A DNA stretch of 64,000 nucleotides from Combretum micranthum (GCA_024138025.1 JAMXBD010002488.1:124001-188000), one strand, 5' to 3'; positions 45,660-57,700 are shown, counted from the first letter of the stretch. Translations and numbers: made by a program. The notes: generated by a model not told the origin, from the sequence alone.

Positions 45660-45729
45660 TCGGCCATTGAACGCCGGTCTTTTTAGTAGTAATAGTCGGG
45701 AGGTAGGGTGTCATCTTGCTCGGGATCAC
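45660..45729 (-). other. Candidate LTR mini-exon encoding GDPEQDDTLPPDYYY-stop
   Basis: On the minus strand TTATGTGGTAG precedes 45729 and GTGAGT follows 45660. TAA is at 45683-45685. The right LTR has the same peptide at 55774-55842; the left truncated LTR has a diverged version (LPHYHY) near 42425-42493. Confidence 0.5.
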
Positions 45730-48036
45730 CTACCACATAAGAATAATCCTAATGAGATTCTCATCATTTAGCTAATCCAAGCTATGCATCTAAACTAGAT
45801 GAATTCGGAATTCTCGCTATTTGCGGAAGCCCCGACTTAAAACGGCCATAACTTGGTCATTTTAACTTGGAATTTCGCAAATTTTATACCGATCTCTATC
45901 TACTTCGAAAGATCTATCTATTTCTAGTATTATTTTCAAGTTTTGAAAACAGTAAAGCCACGGAACAGTAGGATCAGATCTGTTCTGTCACTTTCCCGAT
46001 TCCGAAAAATTGTTTCGCTTTTGATAAAAATGTTCCTAGTTGATGATTCATGGATAGATGGTATATGAATGAATTCCTAACATGAATGTCATGTAATGAA
46101 CTCAACATATGCATGGTCTTGATGGTTTTTGATGATGAACTCTTATGAACTCCTAATTGTTATAAAATTCCATAAAGGTTATTTCTAAAAAGCTACTCTT
46201 CCCAACTTTACATTCCCTAGGGTTTCTATGATTTTATTCTTGAAATTTACTTTTCATCTAAATAAAAATGAGTTCTCAAAGTCTATATTAATCATGACCT
46301 TCATTTATGCATAAAAATCCACATTTTTCATTTGGTAAACATGTTTTTAAACAAGCTACTTGCAAAAATCCGAATTTTGTAATTTCATTTTCTTGCATTT
46401 TCTTTATGAGAAAACTTGTTTAATGCATCAAAAATTGAAGCTCCAATGTATCTATTATCTAAAGACTTCATTTAACTCATAAAACATCCAATTTAGACTT
46501 AATACTAGGTGTTCATGTAGGCATGGTCCTAAATTACGAATTTGACTATCCATATCAATATTTTTCATTCTAACTCCACTACTTGTTTTACATTTTTATC
46601 ATGCCTAAACTCATCTAAACTTATGAAAATCATTCCTTAAGGGTATCTATTACATATACCTTCCAATTTTTATGAAAAACATGAGTTTTAAAGTGGTTTT
46701 GATGGTCTTTAAGGTAGGGTTTTAAATCCGTCCGAATTTCCAACAAATCATTTCTAACAAAACCTTTTCTTTTTCAATTTTCTTGCCTTCTATACATGGA
46801 GATCTACTATCTAACATATCTATCCATAAGCAAGGCTACATTTTTATGATCATCAACGCATGGAAATCAAAATGACTATATGAACATACATGTAGATGAA
46901 GATGCGGAAGTCTAAACATTAGATCTACTAAATATAATGCATGAATCATAAACTTCATGGCATGAACATCAATATATATGCAAGATCTCTACTTTACATG
47001 CATGAACAAGAGGATATCTTAGCAAAAACTCATTTAAACACTAGATCCATGTCTTGAGATGGCTTGATATTCTTGTTCAAGTGTTTTCATGTCCCTAGCA
47101 TATGCTCATTGGCATTAAATGAGAAAACACACAAGAAATAGCTTTGTCATCACAAGATTTAAGAAGAACAAAGCCTAAAATCAACATACCAATGGAGTTT
47201 TGGAGTAGAAAAGAAGAGGATTTGAGCTTGTGTGTGTGAGTGAGAGGGGGGGGCTCACGGCATCAAAGGGGGAGAGAAAGAGAGGTTTTTACTTTAGTAA
47301 AATTTGAACAAGTGAAAATGAAGAGAGAGAGAGAAAAATGTGTTTATATATGAATAAATTAGGGTTTGTTAGTGAATAAAAATAGTAAAAATAAATCAAA
47401 TGAGGGGGAAAAGAAGGGGGGGGGGGGGGCGCCCCTTAGGAGTGTGTGTGTGTGTGTGTTGAAATTTTGATATTGTAATTTAAGTAATTAAAATGTAATA
47501 AATGTAATAATTATTTAAGAGACAAAAATCCTTGGGAAAGAAAATTGAAATGAGTAGTTGTAAGGATGTAAGAATAGGGTATGGGTAGTGTGTAGTGTAG
47601 GTTGTACTTGTGAATAGTAGACAAGACATCTACTTTACCGGTTGTAACGAAAACACGGGAAAAGGCTATAACTGTAATTTTTATAGCCCGGAAAATTATA
47701 AAATTGATATTTTTGGAATCCTTATAAAATTACGGTTCTAATGAATATTCCGGAACATTTTTCTGAGTTCGTGGTCCCGGGGCACGCTTTTCCGTAATTG
47801 AGCTCGGGAAGGCCCGAATTGAAAAATTCCCGAATTTAAAACTTTCAAAGGTCTAAAATATACTTTAGAATGATAATTCATATTCATTTACTTTATAAAC
47901 TTCTTTTATTATGAAACCGAAGGAAAGCCGGATTTGGGTTCCTAAGCTACTCTCACTAGACTTAAACTGAACCGGATTAGGGTTTCGCTTTTCAACTCCC
48001 GGGGTTTTCTTACTACTGAGATTACCGGGGTTTACA

Positions 48037-48052
48037 ACCTCCCCACCTTAAA
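48037..48052 (-). promoter_or_regulatory. Polypurine tract of the chromovirus
   Basis: TAAGGTGGGGAGGT on the minus strand ends directly at the LTR start TGTAAACC. It primes plus-strand DNA synthesis. Confidence 0.85.
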
Positions 48053-48065
48053 TAAAGTTTTTTCC

Positions 48066-49401
48066 TCAAAACGGAACTGACGTACCTCGTTCTTCAAATA
48101 ACTCAGGGTACTTCCTCCGGATATCATCTTCAGCTTCCCAGGTTGCTTCCTCAAAGGCATGATTTCTCCATAATACTTTAACGTAGTGAATGTCCTTGTT
48201 CCGTAGCCTTTGGGTTTTCTTATCCAATATCTTCACTGGGTGTTCTTCATATGTCAGGTTTTCTTTCAGCTGAATCGGTTCCAATTCTAGAATCCTTTCC
48301 GGGTCGGCAACGTACTTCCTCAATACTGACACATGGAATATGTTGTGGATCCCGGAAAAATTTGGTGGCAAGGCTAGCGGATATGCCAGATCTCCGACTC
48401 TTTCCAAGATTTCGAAAGGTCCAATGTATCTCGGGCTTAACTTCCCTTGTGTACGCATCCTATTAATACTTTTAATCGAGTTTATCTTTAGGTATACATA
48501 ATCACCCACCTTGAATTCAAGTTCTCTTCTTTTCAGGTCTGCCCAACTCTTTTGCCTATCCTGAGCTTCTTTTACTTTCCGCTGAATTACAGTCACTTTA
48601 TCTGCGGCTTCTTGTACCAATTCCGGCCCAATAGCTATCTTTTCCACTTCATCCCAAAAAAGGGGATCTACAGCGTCGTCCATACAGAGCTTCATAAGGT
48701 GGCATCTGAATAGTTGAGTGATAGCTGTTATTGTAAGCAAACTCAATTAGATGTACATGACTATCCCAACTCCCTTTGAATTCCAAGGCACACGCTCTCA
48801 GCATGTCTTCCAGGGTTTGGATCGTCCGCTCAGACTGTCCATCGGTCTGAGGGTGATAAGCCGTACTAAAATGCAATTTAGTGCCCAAACTCTTTTGCAG
48901 GCTTGTCCAAAACTTGGACACAAATCTTGGGTCTCTATCTGAAATAATCCCTGCAGGTATGCCATGTAATCGTACAATCTCCGGATGTAGATCTTGGCTA
49001 ATTTTTCCATGAATAAGTCATATTTATGGGTAAGAAGTGTGCCGACTTGGTTAACCGATCCACTATTACCCATACCGCATCACAACCAGAAGGAGTCTTG
49101 GGAAAACCACACACAAAATCCATAGATATCTGATCCCACTTCCACTCAGGAATGGGTAAAGGCTTCAGTAATCCACCGGTCTTTGGTGCTCTACCTTCAC
49201 CTGTTGGCAAATCGGGCATTTCATTACATAATCCGCCACATCTCGCTTCATGCCGTTCCACCAATAGCGGCTTTTCAGATCTTGGTACATTTTGGTACCT
49301 CCCGGATGCATGGTATATCCGGAGTTGTGAGCTTCACTCATTATTTCCTTCCTCAACTCCTCGTCCTCTGGTACACACAACCTTCCTTTCATTCGGATCA
49401 C
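48066..49401 (-). pseudogene. Integrase with chromodomain (Tekay/Del-like chromovirus)
   Basis: From N to C: zinc domain (HNSGYTMHPGGTKMYQ, then CPICQQ, 49165-49401), core start WDQISMDFVCGFPKT with first catalytic Asp (about 49110-49150), [25 protein letters not shown] (second Asp, about 48930), [11 protein letters not shown] (third residue Glu), [22 protein letters not shown] (GPY/F module), and a C-terminal chromodomain-like VKVLWRNHAFEEATWE followed by YPELF. All catalytic residues are readable, but the frame shifts near 48950-48998 and near 48650-48720. The chromodomain and LTRs over 3 kb fit the Tekay/Del lineage. Confidence 0.9.
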
Positions 49402-50072
49402 ATCTTCATCATCTATTGCAAAATCAAGTACTTTCCTACTTGGGTTTCCCTTTTGATCTTTTGTATCACTTCGTCATACCTTTGAGCTTCTTTGATCCTT
49501 TCTATTAGGGTCGGTTCCAGTGCCAGATTGGCTATCTCAAGCTCAGCGCTTTGGCCTATGAACTCAATCTTTAACTTCTCAAACTCCTTAACCAAATCTC
49601 TTTGACTTGTGATCAAGGCAGCTACCTCCCATAATTTTCCGACTTAAGGCATCTGCGACGGCATTAACCTTCCCGGGACAGTAATTTATTCCCAGTCATA
49701 ATCTTTTATTAATTCTAGCCATCTCCTTTGTCGCATATTTAGTTCCTTTTGTGTGAACAGATATTTAAGACTTTTATGATCCGTGTATATCTCACACCTC
49801 TGTCCATATAAATAATGTCTCCATAGCTTCAAAGCGAAGACAACTGCAGCTAATTCCAAATCATGTGTAGGGTAGTTCTGCTCATGGGGTCTCAATTGCC
49901 GAGAAGCATATGCAATAACTTTCCTTCCTGCATCAATACACATCCAAGGCCATTCCTTGAGGCGCGTATGCACCGTATAGGACTTTTTGGGTCTGGTAAA
50001 ACCAAGATCGGTGCCGATACCAATCGTCGTTTCAATTCCTGGAAGCTCTGCTCCTCTTGTCCGTCCAAACAA
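49402..50072 (-). pseudogene. RNase H and connection to integrase of the chromovirus
   Basis: [42 protein letters not shown] and [15 protein letters not shown] identify RNase H (49686-49925). SQRDLVKEFEKLKIEF and PTLIERIKEAQ (49413-49616) form the linker to integrase. The N-terminal catalytic segment, usually ending YSDAS, is altered by frameshifts around 49930-50060, and another shift lies at about 49620-49690. Confidence 0.85.
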
Positions 50073-50942
50073 ATTTCTCGTTCTTTTGAGTCAATTGAGT
50101 CAGTGGCTTGGCTATCTTAGAGAAATCCTTCACAAACTTGCGATAGTAGCCAGCTAATCCCAAGAAACTTCTTACTTCAGTAACCGTTTGCGGCGGTTTC
50201 CATTCTACTACCGCCTTGATCTTCTCAGGGTCAACTGATATCCCCTCACCAGTTACCACATGTCCAAGAAGATATTTGTCCAACCAAAAATCACATTTGG
50301 ACAATTTGGCGTACAGCTTGTTGTCCCTTAAGGTTTGTAACGCCAAACGAATGTTCCTCGTGTTGCTCTTTGGTCTTCGAATATATGAGGATATCGTCTA
50401 TGAAAACTATCACACTTATCCAAAAGTGGCTTATAAACTCTATTCATAAGGTCCATAAATGCAGCTGGGGCATTGGTCAGCCCGAACGACATCACTAGGA
50501 ACTCGTAGTGTCCATAACGAGTACGGAAAGCCGTCTTTGGTACATCCTCAGGCTTTATCCTCAATTGATGGTATCCCGAACGCAAATCAATGCGTGAAAA
50601 CACACAAGCCCTTGCAGTTGATCGAACAAATCATCAATTCTTGGCAGAGGGTATCGATTCTTGATAGTCACCTTATTCAACTCACGATAATCGATACACA
50701 AATCATCGATCGTCCTTCTTCTTTACAAACAAAACAGGTGCGCCCCATGGCGACACACTTGGTCTTATGAATTTTTGATCCAGAAGTTCCTGTAATTGTG
50801 CCTTTAGCTCTTTCAACTCAGCCGGTGCCATCCGGTATGGTGCTTTGGATATCGGTTCGGTGTTTGGAGCTAAAACAATCTCAAAATCAATTTCTCTTTT
50901 TGGTGGTAAGCAAAATTTCTGGAAACACATCCAAATATTCAT
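50032..50942 (-). pseudogene. Reverse transcriptase of the chromovirus
   Basis: Segments in order: [36 protein letters not shown] (50750-50920), [43 protein letters not shown] (50530-50600), [26 protein letters not shown] in another frame at about 50380-50415, [27 protein letters not shown] and [11 protein letters not shown] (50100-50346). The catalytic residues are intact; single-base shifts lie near 50410 and 50610-50700. Confidence 0.9.
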
Positions 50943-51490
50943 TTACCACTGGTATATCCCTTTCTCACGGGTTTCCTCTTCATCCAAGACACCTTCAATC
51001 GGTATTATCTCTTCATCCTCCATCATCAACTCAAACGAGTTTAAACCAAACCTTCTCGGGACTAGGGTTTCTCCCACAAATTCTACTTTTTCCCCCATTT
51101 GATCATAGAAACTCACTGTTTTCTTTTGACAATCCACTATTGCTTTTACCTTGCTTAGCCAACTCATTCCGAGGATAACTTCGTATTTATTCATCTCCAA
51201 CATTATTAAATCGCTTTTGGAGTGGTGTCCATGAACTCCAACGGACAATCCTTTATAATTCTCGGGTTGACACAACGCTCCCAGTAGGTGTCTTAATCCT
51301 CAAACTAGCAGTAGTTGTGGCTATAGGTAATTCAAGTTGATTAGCCAAACTAGTGGTGATGAACGAATGTGTCGCTCCCGTGTCAAATAAAACATATGCC
51401 TGCTATTCACCCGAATGTGTCCTGAGGTCAACAAACATCCATCACTCATCAATCCTACAGCACCCTCAAGCTACCTACCTAGGGTTCTTA
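50943..51490 (-). pseudogene. Protease of the chromovirus
   Basis: The active site YVLFDTGATH lies at about 51365-51400, in another frame than the C-terminal part 50943-51275 with [28 protein letters not shown] frameshift near 51280-51350 separates them. The domain precedes RT as in all Ty3/gypsy elements. Confidence 0.85.
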
Positions 51491-51578
51491 CTTCCAGCTT
51501 TCCCATAACATATATAATTTCATCCAGACAACAATTCAAATAAATAAATCGAAATTTAACTTGAGAAGGTTTCTGTTA
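51491..51578 (-). other. Gag-protease spacer of the chromovirus
   Basis: Short AT-rich stretch after the gag stop (51579-51581). No domain recognised. Confidence 0.4.
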
Positions 51579-52953
51579 CTAACCTGTCACCAGGCCGCCA
51601 TCAGCGCCTTCGCTTTGATCCAAAGCTGCCAATTCCACTTCCTCCTCCTCATCTTCCTCTACCATCCACTGGCCTTCGAAGTTATATAACCTCATCCCAT
51701 GCATTGCTGATGCTGTGCGGCTCCCACTTTTATTTCCCGACCTCATGGGGTTGGTATTGCTCGAAGTCCCAAAGGGTCGAGCGGCTACACTTTTCCGTTG
51801 GGAACATTCAGAGGCTAAGTGCCCCTTCTCCTTGCAAATAAAGCAAGTCACGGCCAGCTTCTTCGGGCACGTATAAACCATATGGCCAGCATCGCCACAG
51901 AAATAACATTTGTTTTTCAACAACTGGCATTGCCTAGGAGCATGCGCCCCCTTACATTTCCAACATGAGACATTGGCCTTACTGGGTCGGCTTGCTACTA
52001 GAGTCATCTTAAACCCATGGTACGGTCTGTACCTTTTTCCCTTGAATCCTGAACTCGAGGCGTCAAACGGCCTTTTTCCAAATACCCTCTTGTCAGGTTC
52101 TTGGTATTTCCTTTTTCTGGCCCCTTCAATCACTCGGGCCTTCTCTACCATCTCAGGGTATGTCCTTACCCCAAACTCTTCCAATTTGATCCGCAATTCC
52201 TCGTCTAAGCCACCCAAAAATACTTGCTTCTTCAGCTCTTCACTATCCCTGAAAGACTCAGGTGCATATTGCAACAGGTGGACGAACTCAGTCTCATACT
52301 GTTCCACGTTCTCCCTTTTGTTTCACGTGGAGAAAGTCAGCACTATACTTTACCCTTAAGCTGGGGGAAGTAATTATCCAAAAATTCCCGGCGAAAAGAT
52401 TCCCATGTAACCGGGGAAGGCAAGCTCTTCTCTTAGAGTCCCACCAGACCCTCGCATTATACCTCAACATATATGTTCCATATTCCACTTGTAAGTAAGG
52501 TGGAATTTCATATGCAGCAAAAGATCGCTCAATTTGAGCTAACCAGTCCTCGGCTTCATCTGGTTTGCCGAACGCTCCATCAAAATACGGTTACTCTTGA
52601 TGAAATCCGGTAAGGAGCTTCGGTGGGGTCTTCTGTATGGCGGTGGTGGCAAAGGCACATTATAGGAATGCTCCTCTTGTGGAGCAGGTGCTTCGGCAGT
52701 CACTTCCCTGTGATCTGCGGGTGGTGGATGTGGAGCAGAATCCCGGACACTTTGTCCTTGGTGTGGGTTCTGAACCGGGTTCTGATTCTGGATGAATGTA
52801 TTCAGAAGATTGGCTAATTGTCCAATCGCGTTTAACACATCACCCTGTTGATTCTGAGGCGCAACTCCTTGAGGATTAGGTGGAGGCACGGCCGGTTGGT
52901 CGGCTTCGTTCGGGATAGACCCTTGTTCCCGATTCCGAATCCGTCGGTTTCGT
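51579..52953 (-). pseudogene. Gag of the chromovirus with three CCHC zinc knuckles
   Basis: The frame starts behind an AAACAG acceptor-like site (52954-52960) with basic INRRNRRIRNREQG and no AUG, then a Gln/Pro-rich linker (52540-52889). The gag fold follows with WWDSKRR (52440-52480), MEQYETEFVHLLQYAPESF, FLGGLDEELRIKLEEF, and knuckles CWKCKGAHAPRQC, CYFCGDAGHMVYTC and CFICKEKGHLASEC (51790-51970). An acidic tail ends at the stop. Frameshifts near 52300, 52490 and 52540-52560 break it. The 242-residue C-terminal half is intact. Confidence 0.88.
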
Positions 52954-53516
52954 CTGTTTATACATTGTTTAATAAATTTTAGTATTCTTAGGAGGTTTTA
53001 GATTTTGAAAGGAACTTAATTTGTTAACAATATTCAAAATTTGCGAAAATTTGGAAATCAAACTTAAAAAGAAATGGAATTTCATAATTTCATATAATCA
53101 TAAGGAGAAAAAAGAACTCATACATAAGGTAACAAGTTGAAATCTCATAATAATAGTGTGAATGAATGAATGCTCATGCAATTTATATGCGGTTAATGTT
53201 CTTTATGCCTCATGTCTAGCATGCATGCTTTTCACAACTCCTTTCCTTTGAAATAAACATGATCCTTCATTACTTTAGCGAGCCATACAATATTACATCA
53301 AATTTTTGTCCCCAAAATTTGGCTAGCTATACTCCAATTCCGATTCTAAACATTTTCCCTATTCCCGAAAGCATGACAAAATACAGGGAAAAAGAAGCAA
53401 TAAAATACTAGCTATCCTGAAATCCTAAGGCAAATTGGCATCCCGCATTGCCTACTACAAAATAAGAAAAATCAGGACTTCACTTGGACTTCATGGGTTA
53501 GCTATCATCTCGGCCT
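52954..53516 (-). other. Leader between extra ORF and gag (right copy)
   Basis: AT-rich and non-coding. The part from 53185 matches 43010-43347. It would be the 3' part of an intron if the AAACAG acceptor is used. Confidence 0.5.
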
Positions 53517-54614
53517 CTACTCATCACTAGTGTCTTCGGAGGTCGAGCTAGGAGGTCGTCTCCTGCTAGAAGAACCACCGTCGTCCCGTCGGATAAACAA
53601 ACTAAGGTATTCCCTCGTAGTCATCCTCCGCTTCCTAGTAGGTCGGACTAAAGGCTCTTGGTCTTCACTTTCTTCCTCTTCCTCCGTTCCTTGCCCTTCC
53701 CTCGGGCTCACTCCATTCTCCTCACCTCTTACCTCAGGTTCACTCACTTGGGTCTCACCACTTCAGGCTCTCACAGGTTCTCCACCCACATTCTCAACTT
53801 CCATAGGCTCAGGGGCCAGGGTTCTACTACTGCTAGGTCAAGCACAGGTGGATTCTCACCCTCAATATACACATCTCTCCATATCATTGGATCAAACTCG
53901 GGTTCTACCCTTCCACTATCGGTATCTCCAACTCCGATTAAAATCCCATACAATTTGGTTGGGTTCCGGATTCACTTCCGCTTCCGGCTCGATGGGTGGG
54001 GTAGGGGTTCTAGGGACTACATTTTCCTCCCAATTAGGATCCTCCTCGGGGTCCTCTTCTTCTTCTTCCTCCTCTTCTCATTCTCTTCGATCACAGGCCA
54101 CCATTCAATTGCATGCCTATGTCAGGGCTGGAGGTGGAGCTATCACGGGGGGAGGAATGTCTAATAAACCGCATGCCAAGTGATATGGTTCCATGCGTCT
54201 GCTATGTTCCAATCATGGTGGTCATACAAGTTGTCATGGGCATACACATATAAGGGTCCTATAGGGATCCACACCCTAAATCTGGAGGGGTTCGGTTTCC
54301 CCCATTCTTCAAAATGTAGCCTCCCTAGTCATGGGCTCGCGCCCATACTCAACCATGATTCTCTCCAAGTATAAATCGTCTCCAATTTAGTCCAACTCCT
54401 TCTCCCCATGGGATCATACCTCAACCGGTCGACTACAGCAGCCCACCTAGTGTATCTCAATCCTTCTTCCACATTTAACATTTCCCCTATAGTCCGGGGT
54501 GTCTGGCTAAGGCGAAGTCTTCACACATTTCTTCTTAACCTATACTCCACCATAGTCTCATCATTCCTCTTGGTGAAGTTTCTGGCCCGTTCCCTGGTCT
54601 CACCCAAGGAGACC
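53517..54614 (-). pseudogene. Extra ORF upstream of gag, right copy, many small deletions
   Basis: It is homologous to 43348-44464. The C-terminal 76 residues (53517-53747), with a basic KRRM motif, MTTREYLSLFIRRDD and the Ser-rich tail, are almost identical. The rest is broken by numerous 1-4 bp deletions (for example CATGGG to CAGGG, CTCTCATAGG to CTCACAGG). The Trp codon that is TGA in the left copy is TGG here, which shows the ancestral frame was open at that point. Confidence 0.65.
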
Positions 54615-54734
54615 TATAACAACATAAGACTCCTAATAGACTTAGCAAGAAAACATTTTTAACTCCATTTGAACCTATTAATTAGATTTCTAAGTCCGGT
54701 TTCTTTTAATTCTATTGTCTTGTTTTATAACCTA

Positions 54735-54750
54735 GGGCTCTGATACCAAC
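54735..54750 (-). promoter_or_regulatory. Primer-binding site of the chromovirus right copy
   Basis: TTGGTATCAGAGCCC on the minus strand, six bases from the LTR end, matches initiator tRNA-Met. CCTAG-GTTATA, a donor-like site, follows immediately. Confidence 0.9.
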
Positions 54751-54756
54751 TTAAAC

Positions 54757-57700
54757 TGTCACGCCCATAGGGTATCCTAAACGTAACAGCCCGCCACATA
54801 CTATAAAAGACTCTCGAATTTCTATTCGAGCCTTTCGGGAGTCTTGTATAGATGTAAAGCGTCCCTTTACGACAATAGAATACTCAATCAATGGAGTTAA
54901 GAAGTTTAATGTGGCATTCATTAGCCATAGATAATAAACCAAAACACATATATATACTTTACAAAATCTAAGGGGCATTCCCCGCAAAATAATATCAAGT
55001 CCATTACAGTCATCCAGAGTCCTTTAGTTTCCAACGGAAGTCTAAACAAAAGCGAAGTAAACTTCTATGGGAAACTCCTATCTCCGGTACCTGAGCTGTG
55101 GCTTGCCTCGGCCTAAGCCATAAACTCGTGCTGCAACAAATAAAACTATGGGGGCGTAAGCTAACTAGCTTAGTGAGTAAGAACTTCCATATCACAATTA
55201 ATACAATTCATTCAAACAAGTGATTATTCACGCAAATGTATGCATCAGACTGAGTTCAACAAACATATGACCAGCCGGAAATCATATGTGGATGGACTTA
55301 CGCCCTCCATCCCGGGTTAGCAGATTAACGAATCCTGCGGTACGACGCCGTTTAAGCTCACGGTCAACTGAACAATAATTCGTTTTATGGATCACGATTA
55401 ACCAACAATTTTTTTATGGATCACGATTAACCAACATATTCGTTTTATGGATCACGAAAAACCAACCAATGCTAATGCTCCATCCCCGTCGTGATATGAA
55501 TGAGTCCAATTACAATTGAAGTCAAATATATTTAATTCAATTCTTTTAGGTGACCAACAATATTCGCAGACAATCCATATAAAATGCTAGCTAATCAATC
55601 AATAGCTTAACACCGGTTTCGATATTTCTTAAGTTCCATTTCACACATCAACAGACAAATATATAATTCCCATATACCCCATCATACATATCCATTTTTA
55701 TCTTTGCCTACACCACTAGTGCCACTAATCAGTACAATCACAAACATTAATTGAGAGTGGAAGTAGTACTCACTCGGCCATTGGACGCGGTCTTTTTAGT
55801 AGTAATAGTCGGGAGGTAGGGTGTCATCTTGCTCGGGATCACCTACCACATAAGAATAATCCTAATGAGATTCTCATCATTTAACTAATCCAAGCTATGC
55901 ATCTAAACTAGATGAATTCGGAATTCTCGCTATTTGCGGAAGCCCCGACTTAAAACGGCCATAACTTGGTCATTTTAACTGGAATTTCGCAAATTTTTAT
56001 CGATCTCTATCTACTTCGAAAGATCTATCTATTTCTAGTATTATTTTCAAGTTTTGAAAACAGTAAAGCCACGGAACAGTAGGATCAGATCTGTTCTGTC
56101 ACTTTCCGATTCCGAAAAATTGTTTCGCTTTTGATAAAAATGTTCCTAGTTGATGATTCATGGTATAGATGGTATATGAATGAATTCCTAACATGAATGT
56201 CATGTAATGAACTCAACATATGCATGGTCTTGATGTTTTTGATGATGAACTCTTATGAACTCCTAATTGTTATAAAATTCCATAAAGGTTATTTCTAAAA
56301 AGCTATTCTTCCCAACTTTACATTCCCTAGGGTTTCTATGATTTTATTCTTGAAATTTACTTTTATCTAAATAAAAATGAGTTCTCAAAGTCTATATTAA
56401 TCATGACCTTCATTTATGCATAAAAATCCACATTTTTCATTTGGTAAACATGTTTTTAAACAAGCTACTTGCAAAAATCCGAATTTTGTAATTTCATTTT
56501 CTTGCATTTTCTTTATGAGAAAACTTGTTTAATGCATCAAAAATTGAAGCTCCAATGTATCTATTATCTAAAGACTTCATTTAACTCATAAAACATCCAA
56601 TTTAGACTTAAATACTAGGTGTTCATGTAGGTATGGTCCTAAATTACGAATTTGACTATAAATCCATTGGTCAATATTTTTCATTCTAACTCCACTACTT
56701 GTTTTACATTTTTATCATGCCCAAACTCATCTAACTTATGAAAATCATTCCTTAAGGGTATCTATTACATATCCTTCCAATTTTTATGAAAAACATGTTT
56801 TTGTGGTTTTGATGGTTTAAGGTAGGGTTTTAATCCGTCCGAATTTCCAACAAATCATTTCTAACAAAACCTTTTCTTTTTCAATTTTCTTGCCTTCTAT
56901 CATGGAGATCTTACTATTAACATATCTATCCATAAGCAAGGCTACATTTTTTGATCATCAACGCATGGAAATCAAAATGACTATATGAACATACATGTAG
57001 ATGAAGATGCGGATGTCTAAACATTAGATCTACTAAATAAATGCATGAATCATAAACTTCATGGCATGAACATCAATATATATGCAGATCTTTACTTTAC
57101 ATGCATGAACAAGAGAATATCTTAACATAAACTCATTTAAACACTAGATCCATGTCTTGTAATGGCTTGATATTCTTGTTCAAGTGTTTTCATGTCCCTA
57201 GCATATGCTCATTGGGATTAAATGGAAAACACACAAGATATAGCTTTGCCATTACAAGATTTAGGAAGAACAAAGCCTAAAATCAACATACCAATGGAGT
57301 TTTGGAGTAGAAAAGAAGAAGATTTGAGCTTGAGTGTGTGAGGGAGAGAGGGAGGGGCTCACGGCATCAAAGGGAGGAGGAGGAGGAGAGAGTTTTTCAC
57401 TTTGGTAAAAATTTGAAACAAGTGAAATGAAGAGAGAGAAGAAAAATATGTTTATATATGAATACATTAGGGTTTGTTAGTGAATAAAAATAGTAAAAAT
57501 AAATCAAATGAGGGGGAAAAGAAGGGGGGGGGTTGGGGTTTGGGGGCGTCGGCCTTAGGCTTGTGTGTGTGTGTGTGTTGAAATTTGATATTTGTAATTT
57601 AAGTAATTAAAATGTAATAAATGTAATCATTATTTAAGAGACAAAAATCCTTGGGAAAGAAAATTGAAATGATTAGTTGTAAGGATGTAAGAATAGGGTA

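Larger units (their letters stand above)
44623..48036 (-). mobile_element. Middle LTR of the chromovirus array (3' LTR of the right copy, 5' LTR of the left copy)
   Basis: Plus ends are TGTCACGCCC and ACCGGGGTTTACA, 3414 bp. A polypurine tract touches its high-coordinate side and a primer site its low-coordinate side, so it is shared between two tandem copies. In sense: TATATAAACA box near 47351-47342, T/C-rich leader, ATTG-GTATGTTG donor-like site near 47190-47200, conserved block 45845-45920, mini-exon 45660-45729, donor GTGAGT, minisatellite 45258-45345, hairpins 45138-45187, TTTGTTGCAG near 45005, and GC hairpin near 44838-44855. A 12-G run at 47419-47430 and (GT)n at 47443-47459 lie upstream of the TATA box. 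Confidence 0.93.

Noticed and set aside
49152..49508. Plus-strand open frames over 100 codons at 49152-49508, and similarly 50459-51178
   Set aside because: They are shadows of integrase, RT and protease on the minus strand; no motif of their own.
51910..52359. Plus-strand open frame of 149 codons
   Set aside because: Antisense to the zinc-knuckle part of gag, which is clearly coding on the minus strand.
54735..54750. tRNA-like similarity at primer sites (also 44601-44616 and 13009-13023)
   Set aside because: Only the short complement of a tRNA 3' end is present; no cloverleaf follows, so these are primer-binding sites and not tRNA genes.
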